Shown here piece after piece: positions 26,878 to 35,938 of a DNA stretch of 64,000 nucleotides (its first letter is position 1; every line of letters starts with the position of its first letter). The stretch lies in contig NZ_RQXV01000011.1 of NCBI RefSeq assembly GCF_003858655.1, positions 83,135 to 147,134 on the forward strand, read 5' to 3'. Both the position numbers and the translations under genes were made by a program. The DNA comes from Amphritea balenae. Lineage in GTDB: Bacteria > Pseudomonadota > Gammaproteobacteria > Pseudomonadales > Balneatricaceae. The notes beneath the pieces were generated by a model. That model was given only the letters and a program-made list of their open reading frames with translations, made no database searches and was not told where the DNA came from.

Positions 26878-28205
26878 TGACTAGCATTGCGCGTAACTTT
26901 TTCCAATTTGCCGGGGCACACTCCCTGCTGATCGGCCTGTTGCCATTCTTTATTCCGGTCCTGTTACTAAAACAGGGCAACTCTATCGAAGTGATCGCCC
27001 TGTTCATAGCCCTCACTGGCCTGAGTTTTATTTTCTCACTCAAGCTATGGGAACGAATTTATCATCAGGCTAACTGGCGACTGATCACTGCGGTCTCATT
27101 TATCACTGAGATTATGCTGGTAGCCGCGCTACTGTTTATCACTGATAACAATACGTTACTGATCATCGCCGCCCTGCTGAACGGCGTTTACAACTGCTTT
27201 TACTGGACCACTCAGCGGGTTATGTTCAGCACGATGACCGCAGAATCGACGCAGCATTCAGATACTGACAAGAGTGAGCAGCCGTCTGCAAATCATCACA
27301 CTGGCCGGCATTTCGGTAACTTTCAGATAGTCGTTGTGATACTGCTGAAGCTGGGTATTCTTATCAGCGCCTTCCTGCTTGAAGGCGGTTACGAATTCCA
27401 GTTATGGTTACTCAGCACGCTGATTTCTGGCAGCGCTATGCTGTGGTTTTTACGTGCAGACAATAGTGCCACATTTGTAGGTATCAACCGCTGTTTAGCG
27501 ATGGAAAACTCGTCAGAGGTTGCCGATACAAATAATCAAAGCCAATCTATTTTTCATTTTAAAGACAAACACAATTCGGCGGTGGTTTTTTATCTCGACG
27601 GTGTATTCCTGTTTCTGGAGAGCTATTTCTGGATCATCTCCCTGTATTACATCACCCAGGAAAACGTTAAACAGTTAGGTCTTATTGTGGTGCTGTTAAC
27701 CGTATTCCTGTCGGTTATATTCTTTCTGCTAAAGAATCGAATCGATGTGATGAATCGCAATAAAGTCTACATCGTAGCCGTTATCTTCTACGCGGCTTCC
27801 TGGTTACTGCGGAGTACGCTGGACACCAGCCTGCCTGATTACTGGGTCTACCCGGCCATTCTGCTTATCGCCTTCCTGACGACTTTCTTCCGGTTGAGCT
27901 TTAACAAACGCTTTTTCGATAATGCCCGTCAGCAGCGTCCACTTAATTACCTGCTAGCTAAAAGTTATCTGTCACAAACCGGTATCGTTATTTTTTACAG
28001 CCTGATCGCATTGCTGGCCCTTTACTTTGAAGATGCTCAGTCCGCACTGTCTTCTACCTATCTGATCCTGACCCCTATCGCGCTGATCTATCTGGTTTAT
28101 AGCGTGCCTAAAGGCGCGGAGAACAAAACCAATACTGAGGCAAAAATTATCACTCCTGCGTCCGCATCAACCCAGAATTTACAGCTTAGTAAGACGGAAA
28201 ATTAA
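26877..28205 (+). CDS. MFS-like multi-spanning transporter
   Basis: A 442-residue membrane protein with about 12 hydrophobic segments and a hydrophilic central loop (residues ~120-145 and 200-235), the layout of the major facilitator superfamily. No clear family motif (such as GxxxDRxGRR) is intact, so the assignment is by topology. The start overlaps the stop of ATP-grasp 2 by one base (TGATG), so the two are coupled. In this context it may export, or import, the product of the two ligases. Confidence 0.75.
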   Translation: MTSIARNFFQFAGAHSLLIGLLPFFIPVLLLKQGNSIEVIALFIALTGLSFIFSLKLWERIYHQANWRLITAVSFITEIMLVAALLFITDNNTLLIIAALLNGVYNCFYWTTQRVMFSTMTAESTQHSDTDKSEQPSANHHTGRHFGNFQIVVVILLKLGILISAFLLEGGYEFQLWLLSTLISGSAMLWFLRADNSATFVGINRCLAMENSSEVADTNNQSQSIFHFKDKHNSAVVFYLDGVFLFLESYFWIISLYYITQENVKQLGLIVVLLTVFLSVIFFLLKNRIDVMNRNKVYIVAVIFYAASWLLRSTLDTSLPDYWVYPAILLIAFLTTFFRLSFNKRFFDNARQQRPLNYLLAKSYLSQTGIVIFYSLIALLALYFEDAQSALSSTYLILTPIALIYLVYSVPKGAENKTNTEAKIITPASASTQNLQLSKTEN

Positions 28206-28206
28206 T

Positions 28207-28767
28207 ATGAATAAAGTGATCAGCAGCAGTGTAAACATCCTGGATCAGCTGCATGACTTTATTGTCAGCATCGATGCAGTCACTTATCAGACAAACCACA
28301 AACCGCTGTTTGACAGTAGCATTGGTCAGCATCTGCGGCATATTCTGGATATGTTTCAGGCCTTGATTCAAAACAGCGATGCTCCGGTTATTAACTACGA
28401 TATTCGTCAGCGCGGCATCCCGTTAGAAACCGTTCAGCAGGAAGGTATTATTGCATTAAAGAGTGTCCGGAAATGGATGGAGAACCTGAACGAAAACGAC
28501 CTGAAACGCTGCGTAACCATTCACACTGAAGTCGATATTGCAGAACAATACAGCGCTCAGTTCAAGTCATCTTTTGGCCGTGAACTGGCATTTGCTTCCA
28601 CCCATGCGGTACACCATCTGGCGTTAATGGCCACTATCGCAAAAGTATCAGGCTGTCAGGTCGATGCCCAGTATGGCGTCGCTCCGGCCACCGCAACTTA
28701 TCAACGTTCTTTATTGCCAGAAGCTAAAAAGCCTTCGCAAGTTGAACAGCCCGCACAGCCGGCATAA
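28207..28767 (+). CDS. DinB-like four-helix metal-binding protein
   Basis: A 186-residue protein of the DinB/YfiT fold. The metal triad is visible as His42 in SIGQHLRHILD and His133/His137 in ASTHAVHHLALMA. The DinB superfamily includes bacillithiol- and mycothiol-dependent transferases and the ergothioneine enzyme EgtB. The Pro/Gln-rich last 20 residues look disordered. It begins one base after the MFS stop. In this operon a thiol- or small-molecule-transfer step is plausible but not shown. Confidence 0.82.
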   Translation: MNKVISSSVNILDQLHDFIVSIDAVTYQTNHKPLFDSSIGQHLRHILDMFQALIQNSDAPVINYDIRQRGIPLETVQQEGIIALKSVRKWMENLNENDLKRCVTIHTEVDIAEQYSAQFKSSFGRELAFASTHAVHHLALMATIAKVSGCQVDAQYGVAPATATYQRSLLPEAKKPSQVEQPAQPA

Positions 28768-28787
28768 ATAAAAAAGGTTCAGCCCGT

Positions 28788-29585
28788 ATGTGCACAGTAA
28801 GCTGGCTAGTGAATACTGAAGGTTATCAGTTGTTTTTTAATCGTGATGAGCAACGCAGTCGTAGCAAAGCGCTTCCGCCTCAACAGTTCCAGAACCAAAA
28901 CGTAGCAGTATTAATGCCGATCGACCCCGATGGCGGAGGGAGCTGGATCTCAGTGAATAATCATGGGTTAAGCCTGTGCTTGCTTAACTTTTATCAGGGC
29001 CGCTTACCGGGGGGGATTTTAAAGAGTCGCGGACAGTTACTAAAAGCTCTGTCTAGCCTGACAACAGAGCAAGAAATATCTATTCGACTAAGCGCTCTTA
29101 ATCTGCATCAGTACGCACCCTTCACCTTACTGACTTTTACGTTAGAAAATCAGCCACAAGGTTTTCAGTGGGATGGTAATACCTTAACAATACTGAGTAT
29201 TCACAGCCCGATAACATCCTCATCAGTGGAATTTGATCGGGTATATAGCGCACGACAGGCTAACTACTTAACGCTGGGTGAGTCTCCTGATGCCGATCAG
29301 TTACTGGCGTATCATCAAAGCCATCAAACCAGTCCCTGGTTAGACCAGAACAACCCGCCAACTAATAAATATCTACGCGAAAAAAACGGCCTAAGCATTC
29401 AGGGAGAGCAATCAGTTTGTATGCACCGAGACGATGCCGAAACCGTTAGTCTGAGCCACATAGAAGTAACTCAGGAGAAGGTCTGTTTCAACTATATTGA
29501 TGGCTCACCTTGCGAACTCCAGCCATCAGGAATGAAATCGCTATTAGTGGCGGCAAATCAGAACTACCTGATACGTGCGCAGTAA
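28788..29585 (+). CDS. NRDE family protein (TANGO2-like)
   Basis: A 265-residue protein that starts MCTVSWLV and has FNRDE near residue 18, the name-giving NRDE motif, followed by GGGSWISVNNHGLSLCLLN. The N-terminal Cys2, exposed after Met removal, and the fold suggest an Ntn-hydrolase-like enzyme; the eukaryotic relative TANGO2 is linked to haem or lipid handling. It lies 20 bp after the DinB gene and is the last gene of the run. Its job next to the ATP-grasp ligases is unknown; an amidase or peptide-trimming role would fit the fold. Confidence 0.85.
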   Translation: MCTVSWLVNTEGYQLFFNRDEQRSRSKALPPQQFQNQNVAVLMPIDPDGGGSWISVNNHGLSLCLLNFYQGRLPGGILKSRGQLLKALSSLTTEQEISIRLSALNLHQYAPFTLLTFTLENQPQGFQWDGNTLTILSIHSPITSSSVEFDRVYSARQANYLTLGESPDADQLLAYHQSHQTSPWLDQNNPPTNKYLREKNGLSIQGEQSVCMHRDDAETVSLSHIEVTQEKVCFNYIDGSPCELQPSGMKSLLVAANQNYLIRAQ

Positions 29586-29690
29586 CCTGAGAACATGCTT
29601 AGACATAGATAAAAGCTTATAACCGGACAAACCTTTATGCTTTTTTTCGTGATTTTGCATACCTACTCTTAACCACTTTTTAAGAGCAAT

Positions 29691-29812
29691 TCACCACAGA
29701 GAGCACAGAGGACACTGAGAAGAGATAACTGCTGAACAATTAGAGTGATGTTTATAAAGTTTTAAAAAGCTTTTGAGCTTTTCCTCTGTGTGCTCTGTGC
29801 CCTCTGTGGTGA
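29691..29812. repeat. MITE-like element, copy 1
   Basis: A 122-bp element with terminal inverted repeats TCACCACAGAG/CTCTGTGGTGA and inner CACAGAGGACACTGAG/TGCTCTGTGCC runs. Its centre, GCTGAACAATTAGAGTGATG, is shared with the copy at 36494-36606 in the opposite orientation. It has no coding capacity and fills most of the 321-bp gap between the NRDE gene and folX. CACAGAGG repeats of this style occur in many bacterial genomes. Confidence 0.85.
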
Positions 29813-29906
29813 CAATGTTTTTAGATTTTTCTGTTTGCAAAAAATATACAGGAAGAATTTAGATAAAGGTTCCAGGCTATCTGACGATGAACCTAAAATT
29901 CGCAAA

Positions 29907-30284
29907 TCAGTGATCCTGACAGCAGTGTTTCTCCAGGGTCAGCGATACTGAGTCGGCAAAACGCAAAGCATGAGGCTTATCAATAGTGACACTGGCAAAG
30001 GTCACCCAGGGATGGCCGGACGCAATATCCAGCACATCACCGACCAGCTTTTCTAACAGCAGAAAATGCCCCTCTTCAACATGCTGAATAATCTCTTTGC
30101 ACACTATTTTATAATTCAGAGCCTTAGCTACATCATCGGTAAGCGCCGCTTTTTCAGCCGGGTAATGGATCTCGATATTGATCACCACATCCTGCAACTT
30201 CTCACGCTCTTCCGGGTTAAACCCGATATAGGTACGCAAACGTAAGTTAGTGATACGGATAATGGCGTTGCTGACACTCGGCAT
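29907..30284 (-). CDS. folX: dihydroneopterin triphosphate 2'-epimerase
   Basis: A 125-residue FolX/FolB-fold protein. It follows E. coli FolX closely in [65 protein letters not shown] and [16 protein letters not shown], which separates it from the FolB aldolase. It epimerises dihydroneopterin triphosphate to the monapterin form. I chose the ATG at 30284, which follows AAAGGA by 6 bases; a longer frame begins at 30317. It is divergent from the SDR gene. Confidence 0.93.
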   Translation of the reverse strand: MPSVSNAIIRITNLRLRTYIGFNPEEREKLQDVVINIEIHYPAEKAALTDDVAKALNYKIVCKEIIQHVEEGHFLLLEKLVGDVLDIASGHPWVTFASVTIDKPHALRFADSVSLTLEKHCCQDH

Positions 30285-30478
30285 TGGCAATCCTTTGTTG
30301 TTTTGTGACTCTGACATTTTTTGTAGTTTATCAGAACAACTCGTCTGAACTTCTAGTCTGAACCTTTAACCTGAATCTTTAGCCAAAACATAGCTTGAAT
30401 AAAAGCATGTCAGACTCTGAATTCATGCATAATGACTGAAATGAGATGCATTCAAATTTGCTGTATTGAGGTAATCGT

Positions 30479-31201
30479 ATGACAACGCTCATTGTAGGCG
30501 CAAGTGGCGCAACCGGTCGTCTACTGGTAGAACAGCTGCTCCATAAAGGAGAGTCAGTGCGAATTATTGTCCGCTCAGACTCTAACTTACCAGAACATAT
30601 CAAACAGCATTCTAACCTGAGCATCACTCAGGCCAACATTACTGAAATGAGCGATTCCGAATTAGCCCAACAGGTCACAGGCTGCACTGCTGTTGCATCC
30701 TGTCTGGGGCATACATTAAATTTCAAAGGTATCTATGGGCAGCCCCGCCGGTTAGTAACGGGTACGGTTCGGCGGATATGCGGTATCATCACAGACAACT
30801 CACCAGAGCAAACCGTTAAGTATTTACTGATGAATACCACCGGTAATAAAAACCGGAATCTTCCGGAACAGACATCGTTTCGTCATAACGCGGTTATCGG
30901 TTTACTACGCCTGCTTCTGCCACCCCATGTTGATAACGAACAAGCTGCCGATGTGCTACGTCGGGAAATCGGTCACTCTCACCCCTATATTGAGTGGGCA
31001 GCCATTCGCCCCGACGGTTTAACGAATGCAACAAAGGTCACCGACTACGATCTGCATCCCTCTCCTGTTCGTGATCCTATCTTTGACTCGGGTAAAACCA
31101 GCCGCATCAATGTCGCTCACTTTATGGCCGAGCTGATTACCAGTGATGCTCTATGGCAAAACTGGAAAGGGCAGATGCCGGTCATCTATAACGCCGACTG
31201 A
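30479..31201 (+). CDS. NAD(P)-binding SDR-type protein
   Basis: A 240-residue atypical short-chain dehydrogenase or NAD(P)H-binding protein. It opens with TTLIVGASGATGRLLVEQLL, the GxxGxTG nucleotide-binding loop, and continues with VRIIVRSDSNLP. The YxxxK catalytic pair of classical SDRs is not in the usual place, which is common in the NmrA/BVR-B-like branch. GAGGT precedes the ATG. It stands alone between folX and the VF530 gene; its substrate is unknown. Confidence 0.85.
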   Translation: MTTLIVGASGATGRLLVEQLLHKGESVRIIVRSDSNLPEHIKQHSNLSITQANITEMSDSELAQQVTGCTAVASCLGHTLNFKGIYGQPRRLVTGTVRRICGIITDNSPEQTVKYLLMNTTGNKNRNLPEQTSFRHNAVIGLLRLLLPPHVDNEQAADVLRREIGHSHPYIEWAAIRPDGLTNATKVTDYDLHPSPVRDPIFDSGKTSRINVAHFMAELITSDALWQNWKGQMPVIYNAD

Positions 31202-31329
31202 AATCAGAACAGAAGCAGAATACCCTGGTTGTGTCAGTTAATTAATCAGCTGCTATATTTTGTCTGTAACTTGAAGAGTATGATGACGCCCATAACACGC
31301 CTTTATAAAAGCTTATGCCGGACAGAATT

Positions 31330-31914
31330 ATGACTGACGAGATCAACTACACCAACAACCCTCTGCATGGTCTGGGCCTGAAACAGCTACTGACTGAGAT
31401 CGTCGATCACTACGGCTTTGAGATTCTCTACGCCTACCTGAATATTAACTGCTTTAAAACCAATCCCAGTATTGAATCCAGTATTAAATTTCTCAAGAAA
31501 ACTGACTGGGCGCGGGAAAAAGTTGAGCAGTTCTACCTGTATAAATTTAAAAGCCTGCCACGGGTCTCTTCCGAGCAGTTTGCACTACCACCCCGTGAGC
31601 GGATCATTCCCAAAGGTCAGGTACCCTGCGAACCGGCCGAGCTGAGCCTTGAAGACGCCGAACGCGAGCGGGAAAAGAAAGCAAAGAAAGCCTCTGAATT
31701 CAACAATAGCGGCAGAAAAGGCTCTGGTAAAAGCTATGGCGCTAAGCGCGGTGGTTATTCGAGTAAAGCGGAAAACGCCCGGGATAAAGAAGACCGCTGG
31801 CAGGCTAACCGCAAACCTTCTGGCTCCCGGGATAGCTCTCAGAGTGACTCCCGCAGCAGTTCAGATACTTCCGGCTCTGATCCATGGTCAAGCTGGAAGA
31901 AGAAACATCAATAA
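31330..31914 (+). CDS. VF530 (DUF2132) family protein
   Basis: A 194-residue protein. Residues ~6-75 form the VF530 domain: [57 protein letters not shown] (hallmarks NPLHG and FLKKTPWAR-type end). VF530 from Vibrio is a small helical domain thought to bind DNA. The rest is a long basic, Ser/Gly/Arg-rich tail, probably disordered and nucleic-acid binding. I chose the ATG at 31330, which is preceded by GGAC; an in-frame ATG at 31315 lacks a Shine-Dalgarno. Confidence 0.85.
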   Translation: MTDEINYTNNPLHGLGLKQLLTEIVDHYGFEILYAYLNINCFKTNPSIESSIKFLKKTDWAREKVEQFYLYKFKSLPRVSSEQFALPPRERIIPKGQVPCEPAELSLEDAEREREKKAKKASEFNNSGRKGSGKSYGAKRGGYSSKAENARDKEDRWQANRKPSGSRDSSQSDSRSSSDTSGSDPWSSWKKKHQ

Positions 31915-32043
31915 ATCAATGTTAAAACCGCACAGTTAGTAATGATAAAAAAACCAACCATTTAATGATATATTTTAGCCTGAATAATAAAGCTACGTTT
32001 TTCATAGAGTAATAACGGACTACTGAACAAGGCCGAAAAAGCA

Positions 32044-34200
32044 ATGAAAAAAACTATTTTCAGTAAGGCACTGCTTTTTAGTGCCTTTCTTATGCCATTT
32101 ACAATTCAGGCTAAATGGATAGACAACCCCGGCGAAAGAAATTTGCTCAGCATGGACCTGATGGCCCTGGCTTCAGTTCAGGTTTACACCGCCAGCCGTG
32201 AATGGACTCCGATACACGAGGCCCCTTCTGTTGTAACCGTTATTACTGATGAAGATATTCGTCGCCGAGGCTACCACAACCTGAAAGAAGTACTGGACCA
32301 GGTCCCAGGCTTCTTTAACTCCCCCGACGAATCATTACCTCTTATCGCCAACCGTGGTTATACCCAGAATCCCAGTAATAATTACCTGTTACTAATTGAT
32401 GGCCATGCCATCAATAGCGTCGCAGATGAAGGGATCGGCATTAATCATATGCTGCCATTTCTACACCAGGTAAAACGTATCGAAGTGATTCGCGGCCCCG
32501 GCTCTACCCTTTGGGGTGGGGATGCCGCAAACGGTATCATCCACCTTATTACCTATAACGGAAAAGATCTGGCTCAACCAGGAGAGCTATTTTCTCAGGT
32601 CACTCTGGATTACGAATTCAGCCGTCCGAGACATATCATCAACAGTTTGTTTGGTATGCGGCTGGGTGATGAAGGCGATCTGATGCTATCCCTGACTCAG
32701 ACTGAAAACGAAGCGGAGTTTTTACCTTTAATGAAAAGAGGCAGTTCCGATCTGGAACCACACCCTCGCAGACGTTATAAGCATGAAGCTCAGCGTCCCA
32801 GTTATGAAGTCCATATGAAAAGTAGCTGGCGGGACTTCAGGCTGGCACTACGCTCCGCACGGGAGGCAGGTTTTTATCGCAACCAACAGATCGATGGTAT
32901 CGATATTCCCCGAGATAATGACGGCAAAGACTTCAATTTTGATTTTATGGAGCTTAGTTACTCTCCCCTGATAACTGATGACCTTTCACTGGAAACAGAT
33001 ATCTACCGCAACTGGAGTGAAGTGTCATGGCGAAACTATGACGCGAATAATACTCTGGATAACGGCTGGGACAGCACTTATACCGAAACTGGCCTGAATA
33101 CTATTTTAAGCTATAGCGGAATTACCGATCACCGGGTAAAAGGCGGTATACAATGGCGTCGCAGAGTGTTTGATGGCCAGTATTTTGTGACTCCAGGCAA
33201 TGAGCGGTTTGAAACACTGACCGGGACAGAAAACGCTGTCGGTGTCTTCGTAGAAAACCAATACGCCGGTATCGAAGACTGGCTCTTTACGCTGGGGGCT
33301 CGCTATGAAGATAACGACTTCCGACAGGCCGGTAGCGATCTGCTATACCGTGGCGCTGCCATCTGGCAGTTCAATGATCACTGGACTTTTAAATATCTCT
33401 ATAACAGCGGAATCGTACCTGCTACCCTGACCCGTAGTCGCGGATCACTGGATAATCCATTAATAGTCACCGATCCCTCCTATGCATCGGGGACCGTTGC
33501 TGAATTAGGTCCGGAAAATCCGCAACTGTCATATTCCCATGATCTACAGGCCAGCTACAGAAACGATAATACTGAGGCGAGTATTACCCTGTTTAAACAG
33601 GATATCGAAGGCTACATCGCCCGCGTTATAAGTTTCAATACGGGTGAGACACTGAGCGACGGTACCCCGATCTGGATTCGGGAAACCAACCTGGGTGATC
33701 TTGAGGCAATAGGTATTGAACTGGACGGACGCTACCAACTGAATCATAGCATGCAGGTATATGGTAATTACGCCTGGGCCGTTAACAAAGCCAAGTCCCG
33801 GACTGGCAATATATCTTCACTACCCGGGTCTGAATTTGATCTGGCCATAAATACCAGCTATTTCAATGAAGATAGTCAGATGACCGGCGTGCCTGAGCAT
33901 ATCTGGAACCTTGGTCTCGACTGGTCTTTTTCATCAAAACATCGCATGAACCTGCATTACAGAGGTTGGACCGGTAACTGGGGTAAGATCACAAATGAGC
34001 CCGACTTCAAAGTCTATGGCCCTGAGCACTATGTAGACCTGAATCTACTTTGCAGCAATTGCTATGCTCAAGGCTTTGAGTTTCAGGGTTATATCAAAAA
34101 TATTTTTGATAACCGCTCACTTTTGCCCTCTTCAGCGCATGGGGGTAACTCTGAGGGCCTTGGACGTGAGATCGGTGCTTCAGTTGTCTATAGATTCTGA
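32044..34200 (+). CDS. TonB-dependent outer membrane receptor
   Basis: A 718-residue receptor. Residues 1-23 are a signal peptide (cleavage after IQA). The plug domain spans ~55-175, with APSVVTVITDEDIRRRGYHNLKEVLDQVPGFF (key parts VVTVITDEDI, LKEVLDQVPG) and VKRIEVIRGPGSTLWGGDAANGII. A 22-strand barrel follows, ending in the aromatic residue Phe (VVYRF) needed for outer membrane insertion. The ligand is not clear; the plug form RGPGSTLWG is shared by siderophore, haem and vitamin receptors. No clear Fur box was found upstream. A truncated haemoglobin gene lies 135 bp downstream. Confidence 0.92.
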   Translation: MKKTIFSKALLFSAFLMPFTIQAKWIDNPGERNLLSMDLMALASVQVYTASREWTPIHEAPSVVTVITDEDIRRRGYHNLKEVLDQVPGFFNSPDESLPLIANRGYTQNPSNNYLLLIDGHAINSVADEGIGINHMLPFLHQVKRIEVIRGPGSTLWGGDAANGIIHLITYNGKDLAQPGELFSQVTLDYEFSRPRHIINSLFGMRLGDEGDLMLSLTQTENEAEFLPLMKRGSSDLEPHPRRRYKHEAQRPSYEVHMKSSWRDFRLALRSAREAGFYRNQQIDGIDIPRDNDGKDFNFDFMELSYSPLITDDLSLETDIYRNWSEVSWRNYDANNTLDNGWDSTYTETGLNTILSYSGITDHRVKGGIQWRRRVFDGQYFVTPGNERFETLTGTENAVGVFVENQYAGIEDWLFTLGARYEDNDFRQAGSDLLYRGAAIWQFNDHWTFKYLYNSGIVPATLTRSRGSLDNPLIVTDPSYASGTVAELGPENPQLSYSHDLQASYRNDNTEASITLFKQDIEGYIARVISFNTGETLSDGTPIWIRETNLGDLEAIGIELDGRYQLNHSMQVYGNYAWAVNKAKSRTGNISSLPGSEFDLAINTSYFNEDSQMTGVPEHIWNLGLDWSFSSKHRMNLHYRGWTGNWGKITNEPDFKVYGPEHYVDLNLLCSNCYAQGFEFQGYIKNIFDNRSLLPSSAHGGNSEGLGREIGASVVYRF

Positions 34201-34335
34201 ATAGTCGCTATTAAAGCCGCTACCTCAATAACAGCGATAGACACCACGCTAGCACAGCAAAGAGTAGCCTAATGATCGAAGCAGCCCCTTGGGCAAATTG
34301 GTAGAAAAAACACCCCAACATTCCCGGAAGCATTT

Positions 34336-34749
34336 ATGGGCACTGAAAAGACAGAATATGGCGTAGACGACAACTCCTACAAAGCCGCCGGGGAGCTGGA
34401 AGGCCTCACCCGCCTGGTGAATGACTTCTACGACATCATGGACGATATCCCGGAATCAAAACGTATCCGGGATATGCACCCCGACGACCTGAGCGAATCA
34501 AGAAAGAAACTGATCTACTTCCTGTCCGGCTGGCTAGGTGGCCCAAGACTCTACCGGGAAACCTTCGGCCCGATCAGCATCCCCGCCTCCCACAGTCACC
34601 TGGATATCAGTCACAGCGAAAGCGATGCCTGGATCCTTTGCATGCAAAAAGCGGTCGAGCTGCAACCCTACGATGAAGCTTTCAAAGAATACCTGATCAA
34701 ACAGTTAAGAGTCCCTGCTGAAAGAATCCGCATGGTTTGTAATCGCTGA
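34336..34749 (+). CDS. group II truncated haemoglobin
   Basis: A 137-residue group II (trHbO-like) globin. The pattern GWLGGPRLYRETFG (E-F region) and the haem-binding SHSHLDISHSESDAWILCMQKA with the proximal His are diagnostic, as is the Trp at the G8 position (AWILCM). Such globins bind O2, NO or peroxide and are linked to stress protection. GGAAG precedes the ATG. A regulatory link with the upstream TonB receptor is not visible. Confidence 0.93.
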   Translation: MGTEKTEYGVDDNSYKAAGELEGLTRLVNDFYDIMDDIPESKRIRDMHPDDLSESRKKLIYFLSGWLGGPRLYRETFGPISIPASHSHLDISHSESDAWILCMQKAVELQPYDEAFKEYLIKQLRVPAERIRMVCNR

Positions 34750-34852
34750 CAGTCGTAAATGTCCGATACCTCCCCCCAGACAACAGATACCTTCTACAGC
34801 TATGATCAGAGTGTCACATCTGCAAACCATATGTTCGTATCTGGCTAGCCAT

Positions 34853-35036
34853 AAAAAAAGGAGCATTGGTTAACCAATGCGCCTGAGAGCCAAAAGGCAA
34901 AGGACTATCTGGGATAAAACACTGAAGTCAGGACGCGTTTTCTAACAAAGAAAATACAGTTTTCCGTCTGGCAAGCGCGCAGCCGCATCTAGCAGTCAAG
35001 CTTGCTCAACGTTATAGCCACGGTCACGTTAGCGAC
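34853..35036 (-). repeat. duplicated ridA 3' UTR, copy A
   Basis: A 184-bp block homologous to 35756-35938, in the same orientation. It carries the perfect 18-bp palindrome GCATTGGTTAACCAATGC with seven A on its left (a minus-strand terminator), GGACTATCTGGGATAAAAC, a GAAAA/TTTTC hairpin followed by CCGTCTGGC, and ends with GTTAGCGAC, which in copy B spans the stop codon of ridA. Here no minus-strand gene stands before it, so it looks like a displaced ridA 3' end. Confidence 0.85.
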
Positions 35037-35068
35037 AATCAAACCAAACCCATCATGTTCAACTTACT

Positions 35069-35114
35069 GTACAAGTATAATTTTTCTCCCTATACTTGTC
35101 CCACTAGTTGTACA
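35069..35114 (+). promoter_or_regulatory. YefM operator/promoter region
   Basis: Two TGTACA cores (35069-35074 and 35109-35114) and a 9-bp inverted repeat ACAAGTATA/TATACTTGT (35071-35099) lie upstream of yefM. TGTACA palindromes are the known YefM/YefM-YoeB binding sites in E. coli. A TATAAT-like box sits between them at 35075-35080. Confidence 0.75.
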
Positions 35115-35127
35115 TATGGAGATTCTT

Positions 35128-35382
35128 ATGAGAATTGTGTCTTTTACAGAAGCTCGAAATAGTTTAAAAGCTGTTCTTGATAGTGTCGTAAACGATGCGG
35201 ACACTACCGTGATCACCCGAAGAGATTCGGAGGATGCTGTCGTGATGTCATTAGAGTATTACAACAGCCTTATGGAAACGGTACATCTACTCCGCTCTCC
35301 AGCAAACGCTGAGCACTTGAATCGTTCTATTGCTCAATATAAAGCAGGAGAAGTAACTCAAAGAGAACTAACGGATGACTAA
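35128..35382 (+). CDS. yefM: YefM family antitoxin
   Basis: An 84-residue Phd/YefM antitoxin, the same size as E. coli YefM (83). MRIVSFTEARNSLKAVLDSVVND and TTVITRRDSEDAVVMSLEYYNSLMET are the family hallmarks (key parts SFTEARN, ITRRDSEDAV, MSLEYYNSL). The N-terminus binds DNA and the C-terminal tail wraps YoeB. I chose the ATG at 35128 by homology and by its TGGAGA Shine-Dalgarno; the frame is open further upstream but without support. It overlaps yoeB by 8 bp. Confidence 0.95.
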   Translation: MRIVSFTEARNSLKAVLDSVVNDADTTVITRRDSEDAVVMSLEYYNSLMETVHLLRSPANAEHLNRSIAQYKAGEVTQRELTDD

Positions 35383-35638
35383 GCGATTACTATCATGGAC
35401 TGATGATGCTTGGGCCGACTATCTATACTGGCAAACACAAGACAAGAAAACGATCAAACGTATCAACAAACTGATAAACGATGTTAAGCGCTCTCCTTTT
35501 GAAGGTATTGGAAAGCCAGAGCCCTTGAAAGAGAACTTGACGGGCTTCTGGTCAAGAAGAATTGACGATACAAATCGTCTTGTCTATGTCGTGGATGAAC
35601 AGGCTATAACAATAATTTCATGTCGCTATCACTATTAA
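35375..35638 (+). CDS. yoeB: YoeB family ribosome-dependent mRNA endoribonuclease toxin
   Basis: An 87-residue RelE-superfamily toxin. The YoeB catalytic set is complete: Glu49 in GKPEPLK, Arg68 in DDTNRLVY, and His86-Tyr87 at the very C-terminus (CRYHY), a shift of three from E. coli E46/R65/H83/Y84. FWSRRIDDTNRLVY is the core family segment. It cuts mRNA in the ribosomal A site when YefM is degraded. The cassette lies between two copies of a ridA 3' UTR. Confidence 0.96.
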   Translation: MTKRLLSWTDDAWADYLYWQTQDKKTIKRINKLINDVKRSPFEGIGKPEPLKENLTGFWSRRIDDTNRLVYVVDEQAITIISCRYHY

Positions 35639-35755
35639 TCTTACGGGCAGCTAACAGATTAAGTCAGCAAAGCCATTAGCCGCAGGCTAGCAACTGCCTC
35701 CCCTTGCTACTCTCCTGAGTAGCATAGCTTCGCCACCTCTTGAAACGTTTCCCAC

Positions 35756-35938
35756 AAAAAAGGCGCATCGGTTAACCAATGCGCCAATAGCCTAATGGCT
35801 TGGACTATCTGGGATAAAACTTTGAAGCCAGAACGCTTTTTTCTAGCAAGGAAAGCTCGCTTTCCGTCTAACCACTAGCATAGCTCTACTAACTAGTAGG
35901 TACCGGAGCGACGTTCTAGCTACTGTCGCGTTAGCGAC
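35756..35938 (-). repeat. ridA 3' UTR repeat, copy B, with terminator
   Basis: The native-looking copy: it begins at the ridA stop codon and ends with a minus-strand terminator at 35762-35785 (GGCGCAT...ATGCGCC around GGTTAACC, followed by six T). It shares GGACTATCTGGGATAAAAC, the GGAAAG/CTTTCC hairpin with CCGTCTAAC, and GTTAGCGAC with copy A. Copies A and B enclose the yefM-yoeB cassette as direct repeats about 0.9 kb apart. Confidence 0.85.

Noticed and set aside
29907..30317. folB (dihydroneopterin aldolase) as the name for this gene
   Set aside because: The sequence follows FolX in [16 protein letters not shown] and [13 protein letters not shown] rather than FolB.
31915..32043. Fur box upstream of the TonB receptor
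   Set aside because: There are AATGATA-type stretches but no good match to the 19-bp Fur palindrome, so iron control was not claimed.
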